9,392 nt of DNA from NCBI GenBank assembly GCA_003577365.1, contig QEUY01000092.1:1-9392 (forward strand), read 5' to 3'. Positions 1 through 6,339 of the stretch are shown one piece after another. The DNA is from Chloroflexota bacterium. Its GTDB lineage: Bacteria > Chloroflexota > Anaerolineae > Caldilineales > Caldilineaceae. A program made the position numbers and the translations under genes. The notes under the pieces are model-generated. The model was not told the origin of the DNA. It saw nothing but the letters and a program-made list of their open reading frames with translations, and made no database searches. Numbering within the stretch: position 1 is the first letter of the stretch; every line of letters starts with the position of its first letter.

Positions 1-54
1 GCCGGCCATGACCAAGATCAGGCCGGCGATACGGCGGACGACGAAGCGCAGCAT
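1..54 (-). CDS. ABC transporter permease, DppB-like, N-terminal fragment
   Basis: Only the first 18 codons lie in the window. Read on the minus strand from the ATG at 54 they give MLRFVVRRIAGLILVMAG, the usual opening of DppB/OppB-type inner-membrane permeases: a short basic stretch (RFVVRR) leading straight into the first hydrophobic helix. It lies directly downstream of a family 5 substrate-binding protein on the same strand, the normal order in dipeptide/oligopeptide/nickel transporter operons, which supports the call. No good Shine-Dalgarno precedes this ATG. A second ATG at 77 is out of frame with it. The identification rests on a very short peptide plus context; the solute is unknown. 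Confidence 0.65.
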   Translation of the reverse strand, partial: MLRFVVRRIAGLILVMAG

Positions 55-81
55 AGCGGTCTTAGGGATTCGCCCATGGGC

Positions 82-123
82 GTTGGGGCGGGCAGCCTTC
101 TATCGGCGGCTGTCCGCCCCAAC
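82..123 (-). promoter_or_regulatory. Intra-operon stem-loop between binding-protein and permease genes
   Basis: Positions 82-97 and 108-123 are inverted copies of a 16-bp GC-rich sequence with one wobble position (92 against 113), enclosing a 10-nt loop at 98-107. The structure starts 8 nt after the stop codon of the binding-protein gene and ends 27 nt before the permease start. No T-tract follows it on the minus strand, so it is not a standard Rho-independent terminator. Stem-loops at this place in binding-protein operons are known to protect the upstream mRNA or partly terminate, giving more binding protein than permease. That role is inferred here. Confidence 0.6.
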
Positions 124-131
124 AGGCTCGG

Positions 132-1823
132 CTATTTGCTGATGTTGGCGAAGGTGATGTTTGGTGTGTCGACCGGGTCGAAGACAAAGCCGGTCACGTT
201 GCTGCGCAGGCCATAGGTGCGCAGCGGTTGATAGAGCATGATATAGGGGCCTTCGTGCGCCACCCGCTCTTCGATCTGGGCATACAGTTCGGTGCGCGCC
301 GCCTCGTCCAGTTCAATCGCTGCCTGCTTGCCCAACTCGGCGATCTCCGGGTTATCCCAGCCGTTGCGCCAGGCAATCGACTTGGCCTCATAGTTGGTGA
401 AGGGCGTCACGTTGCCGTCGGGGTCGGGGAAGTCGGGACCCCAGTTGATCAGCACCATCTGCCCTTCCTGGGCGCGGTAGATGTTGAGCAGTTCGGACTG
501 CTGCGTCTGCTGGATGTTGACGGTGAGGCCGATCTGCGCCAGGTCGCTCTGGAGCTTGGCCGCAATCACGCTCCATTCCAACCCGCCGGGCGCAGGCCCT
601 ACCGGGATCAGGAGATCAAGTTCAGTGCCTTCGCTCACGCCGGCCTGCGCCAAGAGGTCGCGGGCCTTGTCGAGGTCTTGGGTAAAGTAGGTTTCGCCCG
701 TATGGCCCAGGAAGCCCGCCGGGATGATCTCCTGCACTACCTGCCCATTGCCCGCCAGCAAGGTCGTGATGTCGTCATAGTTGATGGCGTAGCGGATCGC
801 CTCGCGCGCTTCCGCCTTATCCAGCGGCGGCTTGAGCACATTCATACCGACATAGATGAGCAAGGTCGACTGCCCCTTAACCAACTGCACGTCGGGGTTG
901 CCTTCCAATGCGGCCGCCTGCTCTGCGCCCAAGTCCTTGACGATATCGGCATCGCCGGTCTCGATCAGCGCCTGCAGGTTCGCCAACTCGGTCACGTTTT
1001 GAATGATGATGCGCTTCATCGCCGGCGCTTTACCCCAGTAGTTTGGGTTGGCGTTGAGCGTCACCTGCACGCTGCGCTCCCAGGCATCCAAGACATAGGG
1101 CCCGCTGCCGGCAGAATGGTCGTTGAGCCAGCTTTCGCCCATGTCGCTGCCCAAATTGGCTTCGACTACGGCCTTTTCCACCACGGCGGCTGTCGTGAAG
1201 GTCAGCACCGAAAGAAAGACCTGCGGGCTGACCGTCTTGGGCAGCTTCACCTCGACAGTCTGGGCATCCACCGCCGTCATATTCTCTTTGGTCAGCTGCG
1301 CCACGTCGATCAACAGAAAAGCCGGCGACTTGTTGATGTCGATGGCGCGGCCCCAAGAGTAAACAACATCGTCGGCGGTGACCGGGTTGCCGCTGGCGAA
1401 GGTAGCCTTGGGGTTGAGTTTGAAGGTCAGCGTCCACATGTCGCCGCTGTCCACGACCTCCCAAGATTCGGCCAGCAGCGGCTTGATCCCCGGCTGGCCG
1501 GGATCAAAGCTGACCAAGGTCTCGTAGATGCTACCGGCGACCTGGATGCCGCTAAACTCATAGACGACTGCCGGGTCGAGCGTGATCAGGTCCGTTGCGT
1601 CGCCCGAATAGATGAGTGTGTTCTCGCGGGTCACTTCCTCCGGCTGGGCGGCTTCCCCGGCGGAGGTTTGCGCGGGGGCCTCTGCCGCGGGCTGTTCGGC
1701 GGGCGCGGCGGCTGGGCCGGCTGCGGTACACGCCGCCAACCATAAAGCCGCAACCACCGCCAAGACGATCAACCCGCAACGCTTGAACAGAGATGAACGC
1801 AGAGTACGGCTTTCAGATGGCAT
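132..1823 (-). CDS. ABC transporter substrate-binding lipoprotein, family 5 (peptide/nickel type)
   Basis: A 563-aa extracytoplasmic solute receptor of the SBP_bac_5 (DppA/OppA) family, which hands its ligand to a cognate permease pair. The N-terminus is a lipoprotein signal: basic residues (FKR), a hydrophobic core, then the lipobox LAAC with Cys32 as the lipidated residue. Residues 33-66 form an Ala/Pro/Glu/Gln-rich tether. The folded domain begins near residue 69 (LIYSGD) with family features such as LDPA, IYETLVSFDP, LAESWEV and SGNPVTADDVVYSW (about 144-157). The C-terminal part carries the usual WGPDFPDPDG stretch. The start at 1823 is chosen because AGGAG lies 7-8 nt upstream and the signal peptide begins there; the reading frame stays open to 1982, but that would put 53 extra residues before the signal. 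The permease fragment follows after 77 nt. Ligand specificity cannot be read from the sequence; peptides are the default guess. Confidence 0.9.
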   Translation of the reverse strand: MPSESRTLRSSLFKRCGLIVLAVVAALWLAACTAAGPAAAPAEQPAAEAPAQTSAGEAAQPEEVTRENTLIYSGDATDLITLDPAVVYEFSGIQVAGSIYETLVSFDPGQPGIKPLLAESWEVVDSGDMWTLTFKLNPKATFASGNPVTADDVVYSWGRAIDINKSPAFLLIDVAQLTKENMTAVDAQTVEVKLPKTVSPQVFLSVLTFTTAAVVEKAVVEANLGSDMGESWLNDHSAGSGPYVLDAWERSVQVTLNANPNYWGKAPAMKRIIIQNVTELANLQALIETGDADIVKDLGAEQAAALEGNPDVQLVKGQSTLLIYVGMNVLKPPLDKAEAREAIRYAINYDDITTLLAGNGQVVQEIIPAGFLGHTGETYFTQDLDKARDLLAQAGVSEGTELDLLIPVGPAPGGLEWSVIAAKLQSDLAQIGLTVNIQQTQQSELLNIYRAQEGQMVLINWGPDFPDPDGNVTPFTNYEAKSIAWRNGWDNPEIAELGKQAAIELDEAARTELYAQIEERVAHEGPYIMLYQPLRTYGLRSNVTGFVFDPVDTPNITFANISK

Positions 1824-1874
1824 GTCGGTTCTCCTGTGGACTCCGTGTTTCTGGGCAAAGCGCAAATTCGGCTC

Positions 1875-1903
1875 ATTATACATGATACGATCTTCGGAGA
1901 AAA
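1875..1903 (-). promoter_or_regulatory. Promoter of the substrate-binding protein operon
   Basis: On the minus strand 1880-1875 reads TATAAT, a perfect -10 hexamer in otherwise GC-rich DNA. A poor -35 (TTTTCT, 1903-1898) sits 17 bp upstream. Transcription would begin near 1868, giving a leader of about 45 nt that includes the Shine-Dalgarno. The weak -35 suggests dependence on an activator or on the -10 alone. Confidence 0.55.
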
Positions 1904-2070
1904 CTGCTCTTTGCAGACCCTTCCTTCGCCCGCGTCGAGGCCCTGCCTGCTGCAGGCGGACCGCGCCCAGCAGGACGCACAAGCGGGAGATATCGGGACA
2001 TTTAGCCCTCCCTCCCCCTGTCGGCTGTCACTCGAACCGCCCGCGCAATACAAGTACAATAGCTCAAAAT

Positions 2071-2086
2071 CGTGATACTTTTCACA
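2071..2086. promoter_or_regulatory. CRP/FNR-family-like operator upstream of dmsA
   Basis: CGTGATACTTTTCACA has half-sites GTGA and TCAC separated by 6 bp. It matches 9 of the 10 conserved bases of the E. coli CRP consensus (TGTGA-N6-TCACA) and about 7 of 10 of the FNR consensus. Its centre is about 65 bp before the dmsA start codon and it overlaps the candidate -35 element. DMSO reductase operons are classically under FNR-type anaerobic control, so a CRP/FNR-superfamily regulator would make sense. The specificity of such proteins in this organism is unknown, and one site could occur by chance. Confidence 0.4.
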
Positions 2087-2107
2087 ATTCACCCCCGCAT
2101 CTACACT
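2079..2107 (+). promoter_or_regulatory. Candidate promoter of the dmsABC operon
   Basis: TTTTCA (2079-2084, 4/6 to the -35 consensus) and TACACT (2102-2107, 4/6 to the -10 consensus) are separated by 17 bp, giving a start near 2114 and a leader of about 30 nt. Both hexamers are weak, as in activator-dependent promoters, and the CRP/FNR-like palindrome overlaps the -35. An alternative -10, TACAAT at 2055-2060, has no acceptable -35. The downstream ribosome binding site is GGGGAAGGGA at 2130-2139. Confidence 0.35.
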
Positions 2108-2143
2108 TCATCGTGACCCTCAACAGCTTGGGGAAGGGACTCT

Positions 2144-4552
2144 ATGGATATCAACCAACCGCAACACGGCGAGACAGAATTCTCCCGGCGAAGCTTTCTC
2201 AAGTGGAGCGCAGCCGCCGGGACCACGACCGCGCTGCTTTCGGCTGCCGACTTGGCATTCATGCCCGCACGCACAGACACCCATGCGCAGAACGCAGCCG
2301 CCGATCGCAAGATCGTGCGTACCTGCTGCCCAGCGCACAACTGCGGCGGGCGCTGCCCGATCGTGGCGACCGTCGAAGACGGCGTGGTCGTCCGCCTGGA
2401 TTCGGATGACCGCATCTACGACGAGGCCGACGACCCGCGCATCTTGGCCTGCTCGCGCGGCAAGTCCTACCGCCGCCGCCTCTATCACCCCGACCGGCTC
2501 AAAACCCCGATGAAACGTGTCGGCGAGCGCGGCGAAGGCAAGTTCGAGCCGATCTCATGGGAAGAGGCCATCGACCTGGCCGCCAGCGAGATCAAACGTG
2601 TCAAGGAAACCTATGGCCCCAGCGCCCTCTTTGTGCCCTACGGCACGGGCAGCTATCAGCAGGTCAACGGCTCGCACATCGGCCAACGTCTGCTCAACCT
2701 CTACGGTGGGCGGCTGGACTACTACAACAACTACAGTTGGGCGCAGATCCAGCGCGCCACCCCGACCGTCTATGGCACACAGGTCACCGGCAACCAGCGC
2801 CAAGACTGGCTCAACTCCAAGTACATCATTATGTGGAGTTGGAACCCTGCCGAGATGATCGACGGCAGCAACAGCGCCTGGTTCATCAAAAAGGCCAAGG
2901 AAAACGGCGCCAAGGTCGTGGTGATCGACCCGCGCAAATCGCTGAGCGCGGTCAGCCTGGCCGACGAGTGGATCCCCATCCGCCCCGGCACAGACGCCGC
3001 GCTGATGTCCGCCATGGCCTATGTGATGATCACCGAGGAGTTGTACGACAAAGAGTTTGTCGCCACCCACTGCGTGGGCTTCGACGAGACGCAGATGCCC
3101 AAGGGCTATGAGACCGAAGAGAGCTACAAGGATTATATCCTGGGCACGCGTGACGGAACCCCCAAGACGCCCGTATGGGCCGAGGCGATCACACGCATCC
3201 CCCGCGCCAAGATCACCCAACTGGCGCGCGAATATGCCACCATCAAGCCCGGCGTGCTCTATCAAGGCTATGGCATGCAGCGCCGCGCCTATGGTGAACA
3301 ACCCGTGCGCGGCGGCTGTGTCTTGGCGGCCATCACCGGCAACGTCGGCATCCCCGGCGGCTGGGCCAGCGGCATCGCCTTCCAGCCCACCCCCGGCCCC
3401 TTCTGGACGGCCATGCCCCTCGGCGACAACCCGGTCAAAACCAGCATCCCCTGCTTCCTCTGGACGGAAGCAGTCGTGCGCGGCACAGAGATGACCGCGG
3501 CGGACGGCGTGCGTGGCGCAGACAAGCTGGACAACAACATCAAGCTGCTCTACGCCGTGGCCACCAACTGTCTGGTCAACCAGCACGGCAACATCAACCG
3601 CAGCGCCGAGATCCTCAAGGACACCAGCAAAGTCGAGTTCATCATCGTCCAAGACCAGTTCCTCACCTCCACCGGCAAGTTCGCCGACCTGCTCCTGCCG
3701 GCCTGCATGGGCTATGAGACCTACGGGCTGCAGGATGGCTGGAAATATGGCGAGGAAGTGATCTTCATGCCCAAGGTCGTCGAACCGGCCTTCGAAAGCA
3801 AGAGCGACTATCGCATCTGCGCCGAGATCGCCGAAAAGCTGGGCATCGGCGACGCCTTTACCGAAGGCCGCGACGAGCGCGGCTGGATCGAATGGATCAT
3901 CGAGAACAGCTATCGCACCGGCTGGTTCCCCGACATCCCCACCATCGACGAGTTCGAGCAGCAGAACATCAACGTCTACAGCGTGCCGGTCACCGAACCG
4001 GCGATCGCCTTCGCTGACTTCCGCGCCGACCCCGAGGCCAATCCGCTGCCCACCCCATCGGGGCTGATCGAGATCTTCTCGCCCGAGCTTTTCGACATGA
4101 ACCAACCGGACGAGATCCCGGCTGTGCCCAAATACATCCAAGAATGGGAAAGCCCCTTCGGGCCAGAGGCGGAGAAGTATCCGCTCTCGGCCATGGGCCA
4201 CCACTACATGCACCGCGTGCATTCGACCCACGACAACGTCGATTGGCTGGAAGAAGCCTTCCCCCAGCGCGTCTTCATCAACCCCATCGACGCCGCCGCG
4301 CGCGGCATCGCCGACGGCGACCTGGTGCGCGTCTACAACGACCGGGGCACGATCGTCATGCCCTGCCGGCTCACCCAGAAGATCATCCCCGGTGTGGTGG
4401 ACATCCCCACCGGCGGCTGGTGGACGCCGGACGAGAACGGCATCGACCGCCGCGGTGCGATCAATGTCTTGTCGTCCGAACGATGGTCGCCCCTGGCGTT
4501 TGGCAATGCCCAACACACGATCATGGTGCAGATTGAGCGAGAACAGGCCTGA
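2144..4552 (+). CDS. dmsA: DMSO reductase catalytic subunit A (molybdopterin oxidoreductase)
   Basis: This 802-aa bis-molybdopterin guanine dinucleotide enzyme reduces DMSO or a related S- or N-oxide as terminal acceptor of anaerobic respiration. A Tat signal (SRRSFLK, twin Arg 15-16, then a hydrophobic stretch to about 40) shows export of the folded protein. The N-terminal [4Fe-4S] ligands are Cys62, Cys67, Cys71 and Cys103. The first gap is four residues (C-PAHN-C) where E. coli DmsA has three. Ser198 in YNNYSWAQI aligns with the Mo-ligating serine of E. coli DmsA (YGDYSSAQI). Strong DmsA matches run throughout: WIPIRPGTDAAL, a TGNVGIPGG core, NCLVNQHGNINR, TPSGLIEI, HSTHDNVDW and the C-terminal dinucleotide-binding domain ending INVLSSERWSPLAFGNAQHT. 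Length equals the family norm. It is the first gene of a three-gene operon, 17 nt before dmsB. No DmsD/TorD chaperone gene lies in the window. Substrate other than DMSO remains possible. Confidence 0.93.
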   Translation: MDINQPQHGETEFSRRSFLKWSAAAGTTTALLSAADLAFMPARTDTHAQNAAADRKIVRTCCPAHNCGGRCPIVATVEDGVVVRLDSDDRIYDEADDPRILACSRGKSYRRRLYHPDRLKTPMKRVGERGEGKFEPISWEEAIDLAASEIKRVKETYGPSALFVPYGTGSYQQVNGSHIGQRLLNLYGGRLDYYNNYSWAQIQRATPTVYGTQVTGNQRQDWLNSKYIIMWSWNPAEMIDGSNSAWFIKKAKENGAKVVVIDPRKSLSAVSLADEWIPIRPGTDAALMSAMAYVMITEELYDKEFVATHCVGFDETQMPKGYETEESYKDYILGTRDGTPKTPVWAEAITRIPRAKITQLAREYATIKPGVLYQGYGMQRRAYGEQPVRGGCVLAAITGNVGIPGGWASGIAFQPTPGPFWTAMPLGDNPVKTSIPCFLWTEAVVRGTEMTAADGVRGADKLDNNIKLLYAVATNCLVNQHGNINRSAEILKDTSKVEFIIVQDQFLTSTGKFADLLLPACMGYETYGLQDGWKYGEEVIFMPKVVEPAFESKSDYRICAEIAEKLGIGDAFTEGRDERGWIEWIIENSYRTGWFPDIPTIDEFEQQNINVYSVPVTEPAIAFADFRADPEANPLPTPSGLIEIFSPELFDMNQPDEIPAVPKYIQEWESPFGPEAEKYPLSAMGHHYMHRVHSTHDNVDWLEEAFPQRVFINPIDAAARGIADGDLVRVYNDRGTIVMPCRLTQKIIPGVVDIPTGGWWTPDENGIDRRGAINVLSSERWSPLAFGNAQHTIMVQIEREQA

Positions 4553-4569
4553 GGGAGAAGAGCAACATC

Positions 4570-5193
4570 ATGGCAAAGAAACAGCTAGGCTTCTATATCG
4601 ATCTGCGATCCTGCTCCGGTTGCAAGGCCTGTCAGATCGCCTGTCGTGACAAGAACGGCACCAACGTGGGCGTCCTGTGGCGGCGCGTCTATGAGGTCGG
4701 CGGCGGCGACTGGGTGCAGCAGGGCGAGGCCCTGGTCGACAACACCTTCCACTACTTCGTCTCGTCCGCCTGTTCGCATTGCACCGATCCGGCCTGCGTG
4801 CCGGTCTGCCCCACCGGCGCGCTCACCAAGCGCGACGAGGACGGCATCGTCTCGATCGACTCCAGCCGGTGCATCGGCTGCCGCTACTGCGAATGGGCCT
4901 GTCCCTATGGCGCGCCGCAGTTCAACGCCGAAACGGGCGTCATGTCCAAATGTGACTTCTGCAAAGACTATCTAGCCGAAGGCAAACCGCCCGCCTGCGT
5001 CGCCTCCTGCCAGATGCGCGTGCTCCAATATGGCGACATCGAGGAGCTACGGGCAAAGTATGGAAGCGCGGGGAATATCTATCCCTTCCCCGACCCATCG
5101 ATCACTCAGCCCAACACGACCTTCACGCCCCACAAAGACAGCGTGAGCTCCGATAACCGAAGCGCCGCGATTCTCAACCCAGAGGAAGTGTGA
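4570..5193 (+). CDS. dmsB: DMSO reductase electron-transfer subunit B, four [4Fe-4S] clusters
   Basis: A 207-aa ferredoxin-like subunit that carries electrons from the membrane subunit to DmsA; E. coli DmsB is of nearly the same length. Sixteen cysteines fall in four groups: Cys15/18/21/25, Cys68/71/76/80, Cys101/104/107/111 and Cys128/131/143/147, enough for four [4Fe-4S] clusters. Matches to DmsB are clear across the protein: GFYIDLRSCSGCKACQIAC, RRVYE-GGDW, CIGCRYC-ACPYGAPQ, MSKCDFC and the C-terminal LNPEEV. It has no signal peptide, consistent with export in complex with the Tat-targeted DmsA. A GGGAGAAGAG ribosome binding site lies in the 17-nt gap after dmsA. The end abuts dmsC, implying translational coupling. 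Confidence 0.95.
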   Translation: MAKKQLGFYIDLRSCSGCKACQIACRDKNGTNVGVLWRRVYEVGGGDWVQQGEALVDNTFHYFVSSACSHCTDPACVPVCPTGALTKRDEDGIVSIDSSRCIGCRYCEWACPYGAPQFNAETGVMSKCDFCKDYLAEGKPPACVASCQMRVLQYGDIEELRAKYGSAGNIYPFPDPSITQPNTTFTPHKDSVSSDNRSAAILNPEEV

Positions 5194-5195
5194 CC

Positions 5196-6122
5196 ATGAA
5201 CGTAAGTGAACTAGCCTTGGTGGTCTTCACCATCGCCGCGCAAATGTCGGTGGGCGCTTTCCTGGTGCTGGGCGGCGTTCACTTTTTCGCCACCCGCTTT
5301 GCGGGGGCGGAGGAAGCCGATAAGCTCAGCGACCTGGCGCTGCTGGCGATCGGGCCGGTGCTGGCCTTGGGCCTGTTGGTCTCCGTCCTGCACCTGGGCA
5401 ACCCACTCAACGCGCCGCGCGCCATCATGCATCTGAGCACCTCGTGGCTGAGCCGCGAGATCCTCTTTGGCATTCTCTTTGCGGGGTTCGGCTTCCTCTT
5501 CGCCATCCTGCAGTGGCGCAAGATCGGCAGCCCGGCGCTGCGCACTGGGGTCGCCCTCATCGCCGCCGCGCTCGGCGTTGGCCTGGTCTTTTCCATGGCG
5601 ATGGTCTACTATTCGCTGCCCGCGGTGCCCGCCTGGAATACCTGGGTCACGCCGGCCTCGTTCTTCACCACCACGCTGCTGCTGGGCGCGCTGGCGATCA
5701 GCGCCGCCTTTGTCGCGGCCTATGCCTATCTAAACATACGCAACCAAGCGCAGAGCGAGAAACAGCGCGCCATCCTGGCGATCACGCTGCGCTGGATGGC
5801 GCTGATCTCGCTGGTCATGCTTGGCCTCCACTTCGTGATCCAGCCGCTCTACCTGGCCTATCTAGCCGTCAGCGGCCCAACGGCAGAGGTGAGCGCGTCC
5901 ATCCTCATCCAGCAGTTCGGGGTTCTCTTTGCCACGCGCCAGGTGCTGCTCTTCCTGGGCGCAGGTGTCTTCAGCCTCTTCACCTATATGGTGGCGCGCG
6001 ATGCCAAAAACTTCCGGCTGGTAAGCACCCTGGCCTATACCGCCTTTGCGCTGGTGCTGGTCGGCGAAGTGATCGGGCGCTATCTCTTCTACGCCTCGTT
6101 CGCACGCATCGGCCCGCTCTGA
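5196..6122 (+). CDS. dmsC: DMSO reductase membrane anchor subunit C (quinol oxidation)
   Basis: A 308-aa integral membrane protein that anchors DmsAB and oxidises menaquinol. About eight hydrophobic helices can be seen, near residues 5-32, 45-66, 87-106, 117-138, 155-177, 192-223, 240-265 and 274-295, as in E. coli DmsC. The LHLGNP and SWLSREI motifs are conserved. His66 and Glu88 appear to match E. coli His65 and Glu87, which I recall as reported to be needed for menaquinol binding, so the quinol site looks intact. I take the ATG at 5196 because AGGAAG ends 7 nt before it. A GTG at 5190, overlapping the dmsB stop by 4 nt, is in frame but too close to that site; choosing it adds only two residues. 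It ends 11 nt before a large palindrome. Confidence 0.92.
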   Translation: MNVSELALVVFTIAAQMSVGAFLVLGGVHFFATRFAGAEEADKLSDLALLAIGPVLALGLLVSVLHLGNPLNAPRAIMHLSTSWLSREILFGILFAGFGFLFAILQWRKIGSPALRTGVALIAAALGVGLVFSMAMVYYSLPAVPAWNTWVTPASFFTTTLLLGALAISAAFVAAYAYLNIRNQAQSEKQRAILAITLRWMALISLVMLGLHFVIQPLYLAYLAVSGPTAEVSASILIQQFGVLFATRQVLLFLGAGVFSLFTYMVARDAKNFRLVSTLAYTAFALVLVGEVIGRYLFYASFARIGPL

Positions 6123-6133
6123 TCCGCACACAC

Positions 6134-6161
6134 CAGGGGCCGGAATCGATTCCGGCCCCTG
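6134..6161. terminator. Perfect 28-bp palindrome, probable terminator of dmsABC
   Basis: Positions 6134-6147 and 6148-6161 are exact reverse complements: GC-rich arms (CAGGGGCCGG at the left) around a central AATCGATT. In RNA this folds into a stem of about 12 bp with a tight loop, 11 nt after the dmsC stop. No run of T follows, so termination would be of the stem-only kind or Rho-assisted. Because the palindrome is perfect, it would also act on antisense transcription. It separates dmsABC from a new promoter for korAB. Confidence 0.65.
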
Positions 6162-6177
6162 CCCCTCTCAACGGCGG

Positions 6178-6206
6178 TTGCTTGCACCAACAGATGGTGA
6201 TAAGAT
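6178..6206 (+). promoter_or_regulatory. Candidate extended -10 promoter of korAB
   Basis: TAAGAT (6201-6206, 4/6 to TATAAT) is preceded by TG one base upstream (6198-6199), the extended -10 arrangement. TTGCTT (6178-6183) lies 17 bp upstream as the -35. Transcription would start near 6213, just after the dms palindrome. A closer TTGACC (6256-6261) is a better -35, but I see no acceptable -10 at 16-18 bp from it. Confidence 0.4.
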
Positions 6207-6339
6207 AGAGCCGCGCTGCTCCCTAACATCGCGCACACCGCTTGTTTGTTTCCTGTTGACCTATATCGACCATACGGACAGACGTCCTCGCCGGGGCGTT
6301 TGCGCCAAGCTGTGCGGTTTCCCCCTCAAAGGAGGTTCT
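6207..6339 (+). promoter_or_regulatory. korA leader with strong Shine-Dalgarno
   Basis: About 127 nt separate the predicted start of transcription from the korA ATG. The leader ends in AAAGGAGGT (6328-6336), a near-perfect Shine-Dalgarno 3-4 nt before the ATG at 6340, and this decides the start codon. CCTC (6324-6327) can pair with GAGG (6332-6335) across an AAAG loop, and GGCG (6295-6298) with CGCC (6303-6306). Both are small hairpins and I recognise no riboswitch family. The korA frame remains open upstream to 6178, but that stretch has no homology. Confidence 0.5.

Larger units (their letters stand above)
1824..2143. other. Divergent intergenic region between transporter and dms operons
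   Basis: This 320-bp non-coding stretch separates two head-to-head operons. It holds the minus-strand promoter (1875-1903) and, near the other end, the CRP/FNR-like palindrome and candidate promoter for dmsA. The middle (about 1905-2040) is GC-rich and contains an inverted repeat of 7 bp (CCTGCTG at 1946-1952, CAGCAGG at 1968-1974) with a 15-nt loop, of unknown role. Open frames crossing this region show no recognisable protein family and no ribosome binding sites. The last 100 bp before dmsA are richer in A/T, as expected for a promoter. Confidence 0.6.

Noticed and set aside
228..1745. A 505-codon plus-strand open frame opposite the substrate-binding protein gene
   Set aside because: It lies wholly antisense to a clear family 5 binding protein. 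It is a by-product of GC-rich codon use and its translation shows no known domain.
1945..1974. Inverted repeats around 1945-1974 as a terminator
   Set aside because: No gene ends here on either strand and no T-tract follows. The stems are only 6-7 bp in GC-rich DNA, which is expected by chance.
1824..1982. A 53-residue N-terminal extension of the substrate-binding protein
   Set aside because: It would place residues before the lipoprotein signal peptide and would include the promoter -10 region. The ATG at 1823 has a proper AGGAG.
2055..2060. TACAAT as the dmsA -10 element
   Set aside because: It is 5/6 to consensus, but there is no acceptable -35 at 16-19 bp upstream, and no TGn extension.
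1612..2409. A 265-codon plus-strand open frame spanning the divergent region
   Set aside because: It crosses the binding-protein 5' end, both promoters and the dmsA start, and has no recognisable domain or ribosome site.
2555..4516. A 653-codon minus-strand open frame opposite dmsA
   Set aside because: The plus strand encodes DmsA throughout with motifs end to end. The antisense product is a biased Gly/Asp/Val/His composition without a domain.
6178..6339. A 54-residue upstream extension of korA
   Set aside because: The gamma domain begins immediately after the ATG at 6340, which has AAAGGAGGT. The extension begins at the proposed -35 element and has no homology.
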